The position numbers and the translations under genes were made by a program. Source: an uncultured bacterium (GTDB taxonomy: Bacteria; Patescibacteria; Microgenomatia; Levybacterales; UBA12049). Taken from it: 27,042 bases of DNA. Below are positions 19,215-25,671 of the stretch, one piece after another (the first letter of the stretch is position 1; each line of letters begins with the position of its first letter). The stretch spans positions 1-27,042 of the forward strand of contig CAMPGJ010000003.1 in the NCBI GenBank assembly GCA_946885425.1, written 5' to 3'. The notes beneath the pieces were generated by a model, which was given only the letters and a program-made list of their open reading frames with translations, made no database searches and had not been told where the DNA came from.

Positions 19215-19805
19215 ATGACCCGACATGGACATGTTACAGAGTTACCGGAGCCGCCAATTTCTCAGCTTCTTTTTGCTGACACGCGGTTTGCTTTAATTTG
19301 GTTATTCCTCAGGGTGTATGTAGGGTGGCAATGGTTGGATGCAGGATGGGGTAAGGTGCATAATGCTGATTGGGTTGGCCCCAAAGCAGGCAAGATTGTT
19401 GCTGGATTTACTATGGCAGCGCTTGAGAAGGCTGGGGGAGCGCATCCCGATGTATCAGATTGGTATGCTGCATGGTTGGGGAATGTCGTGTTAACAAATG
19501 CGAGCCTTTTCTCTCACATAGTTGCTTTTGGTGAGGTTTTTGTGGGTATTGCCCTTATTCTCGGATTGTTCACCGGAATTGCTGCTTTCTTCGGAGGCTT
19601 CATGAATATGAATTACTTATTCGCAGGGACTGTAAGTGTCAATCCGCTTTTGTTTCTTATCCAGCTATTCCTTATTTTAGCTTGGCGGGTGGCAGGATGG
19701 ATTGGACTGGATCGATTTGCTTTGCCCTTTCTTGGAGTCCCTTGGAAACCAGGTGACTTTTTTGTTCATAAGACTCCTCCAACTCCCAAACGCGCAAAAA
19801 AGTAA
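19215..19805 (+). CDS. DoxX-family membrane protein
   Basis: 196 residues, multi-pass membrane protein resembling the DoxX/DoxD family (thiosulfate:quinone oxidoreductase subunit relatives; most bacterial members have no proven function). Seen: ALIWLFLRVYVGWQWLDAGWGKV near residue 30, the usual first helix with its GW-x-Wx-GxxK-like end, then SLFSHIVAFGEVFVGIALIL, LGLFTGIAAFFGGFMNMNYL, and PLLFLIQLFLILAWRVAGWI, giving four helices. C-terminal tail is basic (KTPPTPKRAKK) and probably cytoplasmic. The ATG at 19215 fits the leaderless promoter and leaves a 20-residue polar N-terminus. Redox function is an inference from the family only. Confidence 0.88.
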   Translation: MTRHGHVTELPEPPISQLLFADTRFALIWLFLRVYVGWQWLDAGWGKVHNADWVGPKAGKIVAGFTMAALEKAGGAHPDVSDWYAAWLGNVVLTNASLFSHIVAFGEVFVGIALILGLFTGIAAFFGGFMNMNYLFAGTVSVNPLLFLIQLFLILAWRVAGWIGLDRFALPFLGVPWKPGDFFVHKTPPTPKRAKK

Positions 19806-19861
19806 GAATTCATACTATTACTCTTCTTAAGTCTTTTTCTTATAATATTCTTTTTTTTGAT

Positions 19862-19870
19862 TGGTATAGT
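19862..19870 (+). promoter_or_regulatory. Extended -10 promoter of the 146-residue gene
   Basis: TGG-TATAGT (19862-19870), 13 nt before the ATG at 19884, predicting a leader of about 7 nt. A further TATAAT at 19841-19846 could give a longer leader. No clear -35 for either. Confidence 0.45.
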
Positions 19871-19883
19871 TCTTGTAATAGTT

Positions 19884-20324
19884 ATGAGTGAATTTGAGAG
19901 AGCAGGGAGGAGAGAGACACAGGCAGAAAATTCAACATCAATGCCTTTTATCGATACCCATATACGGGTTCAGAACCGTTTACCAATTGAAGATTATCTT
20001 CTTCGTGTACAGCGTTCAGCGGGTGAGCTTCACGTGGTTGAGGCAGAAGAATATGCAGAAGTATTGAAAGAACAAGAAAATTCAGTAGTAGCTGTATTTA
20101 CTGATGGAGAAATTATTGGATTTGAGAAAGATTCATTTGTGTTTGGGCGCAATGGAGAAAAACATGAACCGAGCTACATATCATGGGTGACTACCAGCTT
20201 CAATCGGAGGAAGAATGCTTTTGAGGATAAGCCTTTCACATATCATATGGTTACTGGGGATAATACGAAAGAGGATGTCTCATCAATTATAGATAAATTG
20301 GGGAAAAGGTTAGAGATCAAATGA
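19884..20324 (+). CDS. Soluble protein of unknown function
   Basis: 146 residues from the ATG at 19884, not recognised. Predicted alpha/beta protein: polar N-terminus, THIRVQNRLPIEDYLLRVQR, VVEAEEYAEVLKEQENSVVA, VFTDGEIIGFEKDSFVFGRN and a final helix VSSIIDKLGKRLEIK. No signal or membrane segment in this version; an in-frame TTG at 19857 would add a short hydrophobic stretch (MIGIVLVIV) but starts before the extended -10 box, so 19884 is preferred. It is convergent with the dehydrogenase gene and their ends overlap by 8 bp. Confidence 0.75.
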   Translation: MSEFERAGRRETQAENSTSMPFIDTHIRVQNRLPIEDYLLRVQRSAGELHVVEAEEYAEVLKEQENSVVAVFTDGEIIGFEKDSFVFGRNGEKHEPSYISWVTTSFNRRKNAFEDKPFTYHMVTGDNTKEDVSSIIDKLGKRLEIK

Positions 20325-21729
20325 GCCTTTTTTTCTGGCTTTGCTTTGCATATTCGCCGTAAGCGAGTTCCTGAAATACCTGTTCGGGAGTTACACCTCT
20401 CACGAGTGCTTCTTGTAAGACAAAAACAGTCATTGGTTCAACATCTGCAACGCTCTTGTGAGCTATTTCTTGGTTTGGTCTTCTTCCTGTAATCTTTTCT
20501 ACAAATTGAGGGAGGATTGACCGGATACCACCTTGGTTTACTAATGGAGCTGGAGCAACTATAATTCCTGCTGTCTTGAATTTTTCGGCTAGCTCATCTT
20601 CTTCTCCTGATGTATAAAGATAATTAGCCGGTCCTACAACAGCTTTTACACCTGCGTCTCTCATCATCACAAATGTTTCATCATTTAGTTGTGCTGGTGG
20701 TCCAGAGGGAACGAAGATAGTTCCTTTTCGGAAAATGTCATCCCCATCAGCAATTTTTATTTGCTCATCATTAGTCATTTGTTCCAATACTTTTCTCTTT
20801 TGAGCAGTATCTGAAACAAAAATATCTGCATTAGGATGGTTAGAACGTATGAATTTAACTAAGCTTGATCCTACTTCGCCTGCTGCACCTTGTACTGCTA
20901 GTGACATATTGCATCCAGTAGGATTGTTGAGGAGGATCTCATTATTAACGCCACGTATACCATAGGCTACACCCAGAGCCGTAGTAGGAGAAGGATTGCC
21001 GGTGCCTCCATTGTGCTCACTGTAGCAGGCAACAAACTTACCTTCTGTCTCTTCGTAAATTTTATCCATCATTGCCTCACTGGATCCCATGTCAGGAGCG
21101 GTGTAATAGGCAACATCTTCTGCGGCGTCTGTAGGTTTTCTTTTGTTAAGTTCCTTCATGTGGTCAGCATGTTGCTTGAGAAGGCTTTCTTTTTGAGCAT
21201 GTGTAATGTTGTCGTAGGCTTTTTTATCGGTAACTACGAGAATGCCTTTTGTTCCGCCATCCATAGTAGATGCTTCGATCCATGCATCTCGGTTTGCAAG
21301 CATTTCAGTTTGATGTTCACCATAGACATTTGATGTGGGATTCATACCGTATCGCATGGTGCTTCGCATCCCGGCCCATTTTTGTGACATTTCACCTGCT
21401 AATTGGAAGGATTCAAGGACGCCTGCAGCAGCTGTTTCATCAGGAATACCTCTTCCATGCATAATTTTACTTACATAGTCGTTGCTATGTTCTTTTGCTT
21501 TACGATAGTCATCTACTAACCTTTCTGCTGGAGCAATTCTCCATCCGCCGAGAGCTGAGTGGTAAGGATCACGGACAACTGCTATGTCGTATTTTACTCC
21601 AGGAACTCCTTTTATCTCTGTTACTTGCACCAAAGCTAGTTCAGGATTAGTGATGCGTTCTTTGCCCCGAAGAAAAAGAGGTTTCTCAGTAGGCTGCTCA
21701 TTGGTAAAATTAGGTCGTTCTATCGGCAT
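20317..21729 (-). CDS. Divergent Leu/Phe/Glu dehydrogenase-family protein
   Basis: 470 residues, longer than typical leucine dehydrogenase (about 365). Such enzymes oxidatively deaminate an amino acid with NAD(P). Seen: ALGGWRIAP near 60, two candidate active-site lysines, K117 in GEMSQKWAG (compare GMTYKxA) and K161 in GGTKGILVV (compare GGAKTVI), catalytic-type Asp213 in APDMGSSEAMM, GNPSPTTALGVAYGIRG, a Rossmann loop LAVQGAAGEVG (278-287) and LVNQGGIRSILPQ. About 30 extra residues lie between GGWR and K117, and about 32 between the two lysines (normally about 12 apart). Substrate is unknown. It has its own promoter and a 32-nt leader without a clear Shine-Dalgarno box. Confidence 0.82.
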   Translation of the reverse strand: MPIERPNFTNEQPTEKPLFLRGKERITNPELALVQVTEIKGVPGVKYDIAVVRDPYHSALGGWRIAPAERLVDDYRKAKEHSNDYVSKIMHGRGIPDETAAAGVLESFQLAGEMSQKWAGMRSTMRYGMNPTSNVYGEHQTEMLANRDAWIEASTMDGGTKGILVVTDKKAYDNITHAQKESLLKQHADHMKELNKRKPTDAAEDVAYYTAPDMGSSEAMMDKIYEETEGKFVACYSEHNGGTGNPSPTTALGVAYGIRGVNNEILLNNPTGCNMSLAVQGAAGEVGSSLVKFIRSNHPNADIFVSDTAQKRKVLEQMTNDEQIKIADGDDIFRKGTIFVPSGPPAQLNDETFVMMRDAGVKAVVGPANYLYTSGEEDELAEKFKTAGIIVAPAPLVNQGGIRSILPQFVEKITGRRPNQEIAHKSVADVEPMTVFVLQEALVRGVTPEQVFQELAYGEYAKQSQKKRLI

Positions 21730-21767
21730 AATCGTTGGTTCATCAACTTTGTTGAGCAGGTAGTTGG

Positions 21768-21796
21768 ATTATAAGCTTTTCAAGCCCGCTGGTCAA
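21768..21796 (-). promoter_or_regulatory. Promoter of the dehydrogenase gene
   Basis: Minus strand TTGACC (21796-21791), 17-nt spacer, perfect TATAAT (21773-21768); predicted start near 21761. This is the best sigma-70-like match on the minus strand in the window. Confidence 0.75.
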
Positions 21797-21825
21797 GGTA
21801 GTTTAGGGGAGATGAACAAAAGAGA

Positions 21826-21868
21826 AAAGCTCTTGATACACTTGACACTTTTGACCCTTGATACTCTC
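21826..21868. repeat. Short iterated words CTTGATAC / TTGACAC
   Basis: CTTGATACACTTGACACTTT then TGACCCTTGATACTC: CTTGATAC occurs twice and TTGAC words lie between at 9-10 nt steps. It fills part of the gap between the dehydrogenase promoter and the oxidase stop. TTGACA-like words could act as -35 boxes, but no matching -10 is seen. Confidence 0.5.
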
Positions 21869-21875
21869 GTGGGGT

Positions 21876-23528
21876 TTACCAATGGTTGCGGATGTGCTGC
21901 ATGGACCAGTCCATGTCGCTGTGGACTTTCTTTCTTGGGTTGAAGATGGCTGCTGGGTCGAAGATGTCTTTTGTTTTTTCGAAGAGTTTTACTACTTCTG
22001 CACCGTACATTTGTTCAAGGTAGGGAGTTCTTACTAAGCCGTCGTTGTGTTCTCCTGTTGTCGATCCTCCATATTTGGTGACGATAGCGTAAACTTGTTT
22101 GGAGATTTCAGGTATAGATTTGCGTACTGCAGGGTCTTCAATCTTTGCTAGAGGGATGATGTGGAAGTTACCATTACCGACATGTCCTGCGACAGTAAAG
22201 ATATAGTAGGGATGCTGTTTGAGAATGTCAGTGACCTGTGTGAGTACTTCAGCTGTGTGGTGCGGGTCGATAACGAAATCATCGATAAATGGTGCTGTAT
22301 GTTTGTCTCTGATTTTATTACGGAGGAGACTGAAGCTTTCTCTTCTGACCAGCCAGTATCTTTTTTCCTGATCATCTTTAGCGATGCTGGTGTGCGGATG
22401 GAGATGTTTGATTTTCTCTCTAAGAGTTTTTATTTTTTGATCTAGTTCATCCATGTCATCCCCAGTGAAGTCTATCTGAAGAATGAGTTTGGGGAGACTT
22501 CCCGTAAACATCTGCATAAAGGCAGGTGCAAATGCCAGACCTGATTGGATAAGTCCCCACAGTCCAAGCTTTTTAGCAAATTCAGGGAAGAAGCGGAGTG
22601 CAAGTTTAAGTGTATTATCATCATAACTTTCAAAACTCTCAGGACCTAGGGGGAGGACTGCATCAATAATCTCACCAAGATGGTCAAGATTGGACAGATA
22701 GATGATTTCCATTTCACGGTGCTTACGTACAGGAACTAGTCCGATTTTAGCTTCTAGGAGCATACCCAGTGTACCCTGAGCACCTGTCCATAATTGGGTT
22801 AAGTCAAATATTTTTGTCTCTGGATTCCAGACATTCCATAAGAAGTATCCGGCGGAATTTTTTGTTACGCTTGGTTTTGCTTTTTGCAGTAAGTCATAGT
22901 TGTCGGTAATGAGCTTATACATGTTGCGGTACAGTTCTCCTTCAAAATCTTTTTGTTCCATCTTTTCGTTTAATTCTTTTTCATTAAGGGGCTTGAAAAC
23001 ATATTCATTGCCATCGGAGAGGACAACCTTTACTTCTTTGAGGAATTTTTCAGTTTTACCGAATTCGAGGGATTTTTCTCCGCCTGAATTATTGTTGACG
23101 ATACCTCCAATAGCGCATAGTTCACGGGATGCAGGGTAAGAGGCAAAGATAAGGTTCTGTTTAAGAGTTTCTGCCTCGAAGTCACGATAATAAACACCAG
23201 GCTCTGCTGTACCAACTCCATTCTCTATTGGCCCAATATGGTTAAAGTATTTAAGAAAAGAAACAATGATAGAGTCATTGATCGATCCACCACTCATATC
23301 TGTTCCTGCGGAGCGTCCTGTCAGAGAAAGATCAACATGCTCTTTCTTATGTTTCGTAACAAACTTTACAAGTGCTTTAACATCTTCCGCATCTTTAGGA
23401 GAGACAACAACCTGCGGTTTTATCTCAAAGATACTTGCATCATGGCTGTTAGCCATGAGTGTCTCTTCATCAGTAGCGACATCACCCTTAATAACACCTT
23501 TTAATTCATCTAGTAATTTTGGATCCAT
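21876..23528 (-). CDS. FAD-linked oxidase (glycolate/D-lactate dehydrogenase type)
   Basis: 550 residues, FAD_binding_4 plus FAD-oxidase C-terminal domains, the GlcD/D-lactate dehydrogenase group that oxidises 2-hydroxyacids. Seen: VVSPKDAEDVKALVKFV (about 41-57), FAD pyrophosphate loop SLTGRSAGTDMSGGSI (68-83), PASRELCAIGGIVNNNSGGE, then the C-terminal domain with TVAGHVGNGNFHIIPL and STTGEHNDGLVRTPYLE, where family members usually have EHGDG, ending DPAAIFNPRKK. No Fe-S domain is attached. ATG at 23528 lies after a short palindromic repeat; AGGATGA about 17 nt upstream is a poor Shine-Dalgarno. It is the last gene of a same-strand run with transketolase and glycerate kinase. Exact substrate is uncertain. 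Confidence 0.9.
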   Translation of the reverse strand: MDPKLLDELKGVIKGDVATDEETLMANSHDASIFEIKPQVVVSPKDAEDVKALVKFVTKHKKEHVDLSLTGRSAGTDMSGGSINDSIIVSFLKYFNHIGPIENGVGTAEPGVYYRDFEAETLKQNLIFASYPASRELCAIGGIVNNNSGGEKSLEFGKTEKFLKEVKVVLSDGNEYVFKPLNEKELNEKMEQKDFEGELYRNMYKLITDNYDLLQKAKPSVTKNSAGYFLWNVWNPETKIFDLTQLWTGAQGTLGMLLEAKIGLVPVRKHREMEIIYLSNLDHLGEIIDAVLPLGPESFESYDDNTLKLALRFFPEFAKKLGLWGLIQSGLAFAPAFMQMFTGSLPKLILQIDFTGDDMDELDQKIKTLREKIKHLHPHTSIAKDDQEKRYWLVRRESFSLLRNKIRDKHTAPFIDDFVIDPHHTAEVLTQVTDILKQHPYYIFTVAGHVGNGNFHIIPLAKIEDPAVRKSIPEISKQVYAIVTKYGGSTTGEHNDGLVRTPYLEQMYGAEVVKLFEKTKDIFDPAAIFNPRKKVHSDMDWSMQHIRNHW

Positions 23529-23540
23529 ATGTTTTCAAAT

Positions 23541-23588
23541 ACGTCATCCTGCTGATTTTGAGAGATTCTGGACGCCGCCAGAATGACG
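23541..23588. repeat. CGTCATCCTG...CAGAATGACG inverted repeat (family H)
   Basis: Outer ends ACGTCATCCTG and CAGAATGACG are inverted, and ATTCTGG (23566-23572) with CCAGAAT (23578-23584) forms an inner hairpin. It occupies most of the 65-bp gap between the transketolase C gene and the oxidase gene. Confidence 0.68.
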
Positions 23589-23593
23589 ATTTA

Positions 23594-24586
23594 TTATGCT
23601 TTTCTCTTAACAGCTTTTTTAACAGCTATTTTTATATTTTGCACGTCCATGCCGTACTTTGCAAGTAGTTCTTTTGGTGTTCCTGATTCCGCGAAGGTAT
23701 TTTGTAATCCGATGAATTCCATAGGAAGGGGATTTGTCTTGGCGAGGAACTCTGCGATCGCTCCTCCAAGCCCTCCCATAACCTGATGGTCTTCGACAGT
23801 TACGACCGCTTTTGTATGTCCGGTAAACCGGAGGATAGCATCTTCATCAAGTGGTTTGATGGTAGAAGCATTTACTACAAGAATTGGAAAACCTTCTTCT
23901 TCCAATTCTTTTGCTGCTACAAGCGCGTAGTAGAGCATGTATCCTGTAGCAAAAATAGTTGCTTGCGGGTTGTCGGTCACCCAAAATTCCTGCAATTTAC
24001 CTGGTTCAAATGGTGTCTCTTCAGTAGTGATTACTGGGGTTTTATCCCGGGTATAGCGAAGGTAAACAGGCATATCAGTTGCCGCTGCAGCGATAGTTGC
24101 TTTTTTGCCTTCTATTGCATCGCACGGGACATAAATTTCAATATCCGGCCAGCAGCGGGTAATAGCTATATCTTCGGTTGCCTGATGAGTGGCGCCATCC
24201 GGTCCAGTCATGACACCAGCATGATGCCCGGCAATTTTTACATTGGAATGGTTATAGACAATTGTCGTCCTGATCGTCTCCCAATTCTTGCCGGGGGAGA
24301 AGGTGGCATATGACGAGATAAAGGGTATTTTTCCTGTTACACCTAATCCTGCTGCTACTGCTGCCATATTCTGTTCGCCAATGCCAATTTCAAAATATCT
24401 TTCAGGATATTTTTCAGCAAAAAAATGCATATGTGTTGACTCGGTTAGATCTGCGGAGATACCAACTACATTAGGATTTGTCTCACCCAGGGAGAGTAGC
24501 CCCTGGCCAAATCCTGCGCGTGTAGGTGATTGCTCAACATCCTCATCGAAGAGCTTGGGATTAAGTTTTAAAGTTGGGTTTAACAT
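23594..24586 (-). CDS. Transketolase, C-terminal subunit
   Basis: 330 residues forming the pyrimidine-binding and C-terminal domains of a split transketolase. Seen: TRAGFGQGLLSLGETNPNVV, GISADLTESTHMHFFAEKYP, the thiamine-activating FEIGIGEQNMAAVAAGLG (catalytic Glu), IAGHHAGVMTGPDGATHQAT, then the C-terminal domain with ATIFATGYMLYYALVAAKEL and VEDHQVMGGLGGAIAEFL. With the N subunit it transfers two-carbon units between ketose and aldose phosphates (non-oxidative pentose phosphate pathway), supplying ribose-5-P for the PRPP synthetase. Split subunits are common in CPR and archaea. The ATG follows repeat B5, with only a weak purine-rich AAGAAG upstream. Lys/Arg-rich C-terminus. Confidence 0.95.
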   Translation of the reverse strand: MLNPTLKLNPKLFDEDVEQSPTRAGFGQGLLSLGETNPNVVGISADLTESTHMHFFAEKYPERYFEIGIGEQNMAAVAAGLGVTGKIPFISSYATFSPGKNWETIRTTIVYNHSNVKIAGHHAGVMTGPDGATHQATEDIAITRCWPDIEIYVPCDAIEGKKATIAAAATDMPVYLRYTRDKTPVITTEETPFEPGKLQEFWVTDNPQATIFATGYMLYYALVAAKELEEEGFPILVVNASTIKPLDEDAILRFTGHTKAVVTVEDHQVMGGLGGAIAEFLAKTNPLPMEFIGLQNTFAESGTPKELLAKYGMDVQNIKIAVKKAVKRKA

Positions 24587-24597
24587 AATTTCTTCTT

Positions 24598-24694
24598 ATT
24601 TTCCATTTTCCAGGTTCCATTTTCCATTTATTTTCAATTCACCAATTTATAAATTTCCCATTCAATGGAAAATGGCAAATGGACAATGGAAAAT
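24598..24694. repeat. Family B palindromic word repeat, copy B5
   Basis: ATTTTCCATTTTCCAGGTTC at the left, CAAATGGACAATGGAAAAT at the right. It matches copy B6 (25569-25666) almost completely, with differences only near the centre. It fills the gap between the two transketolase genes and touches the stop codon of the N subunit. Confidence 0.9.
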
Positions 24695-25558
24695 CTACGC
24701 CTCGTGTTCACTTTTTATTTTCCCCCCAAGCGTTCTCAATTCATGCAATGCCAGTTTTGCTTCTTCTTTATTCGGTGGCTTGCCGTGCCAATGGAAATCT
24801 TTCTCCATGAAATCGACGCCTTTACCGGGGATTGTATGCGCGATGATTGCTGTAGGTTTTTCATAAATAGCATTTGCCTCATGGATTGCGTCGACGAACA
24901 TCCTGATGTTATGCCCATCAACTTCAAGCACCTCCCAGTTGAACGCTTCCAATTTCTTTTTTAGCCATTCCAGAGGCATGACATCTTCTGTGTAGCCATC
25001 AATTTGGATGTTATTCCGGTCTATTACTAATGTAAGGTTATTCAGCTTTATTTTTCCGGCAAACATTAGAGCCTCCCAAATATTTCCTTCGTTTAGCTCG
25101 CCGTCTCCCGTTATGACATACGTATAATATTTTTTATTATCCATTTTGGCTGCCAGAGCAATACCAATACCTTGTGAAAGTCCTTCACCCAGTGGTCCGG
25201 AAGTCGTCTCAAGACCAGGAAGGGCGGTACGGTGCGGATGTCCTTGAAGACGGGAATTTATTTTTCTTAGAGTTTTTAATTCTTCAATAGGGAAATATCC
25301 GGCTTGGGCCATCGAGACATAGCGGATAGGACAGATATGTCCATTTGAGAGGATAAGCCTATCTCGATCTTCCCATTCAGGATTTTTAGGATCATGATTG
25401 AGGATATGAAAATAAAATGCGGTGAAGATATCAGCCATGCCCAAGGGCCCAGCGGAATGCCCAGAACCTGCTTCTAACAAAGTTTCTATGAGAAGTTTGC
25501 GAGCTACATTTGCCTTGTCTACCAGTTCTCGTAATTTATCGTCGAATAGATCTTGCAT
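24695..25558 (-). CDS. Transketolase, N-terminal (thiamine diphosphate-binding) subunit
   Basis: 287 residues; the ThDP/Mg-binding half of a split transketolase. Seen: LLEAGSGHSAGPLGMADIFT, DRLILSNGHICPIRYV (family norm is SKGHxxxALY), HPHRTALPGLETTSGPLGEG, the ThDP motif VITGDGELNEGNIWEALMFA (GDG...N) and LTLVIDRNNIQIDG, ending with TIPGKGVDFMEKDFHWHGKP. The start is set at 25558 (MQDLFDDKLRELV); an in-frame ATG at 25591 lies in repeat B6 and would add repeat-encoded EPGKWKISNP. The gene is flanked by two nearly identical family B copies. It partners with the downstream C subunit. Confidence 0.95.
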   Translation of the reverse strand: MQDLFDDKLRELVDKANVARKLLIETLLEAGSGHSAGPLGMADIFTAFYFHILNHDPKNPEWEDRDRLILSNGHICPIRYVSMAQAGYFPIEELKTLRKINSRLQGHPHRTALPGLETTSGPLGEGLSQGIGIALAAKMDNKKYYTYVITGDGELNEGNIWEALMFAGKIKLNNLTLVIDRNNIQIDGYTEDVMPLEWLKKKLEAFNWEVLEVDGHNIRMFVDAIHEANAIYEKPTAIIAHTIPGKGVDFMEKDFHWHGKPPNKEEAKLALHELRTLGGKIKSEHEA

Positions 25559-25568
25559 AGGGTTACTT

Positions 25569-25666
25569 ATTTTCCATTTTCCAGGTTCCATTTTCCATTT
25601 ATTTTCAATTCACCAATTTATAAATTGTTCTATTCAATGGAAAATGGCAAATGGACAATGGAAAAT
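25569..25666. repeat. Family B palindromic word repeat, copy B6
   Basis: 98 nt between the glycerate kinase and transketolase N genes, in the same orientation as B5. The pair forms direct repeats of about 97 nt around the transketolase N gene. Confidence 0.9.
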
Positions 25667-25671
25667 CCTTT

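Noticed and set aside
23786..24866. Two long plus-strand frames (175 and 192 codons)
   Set aside because: Both are antisense to the transketolase subunits, whose motifs are unambiguous, and one runs through repeat B5.
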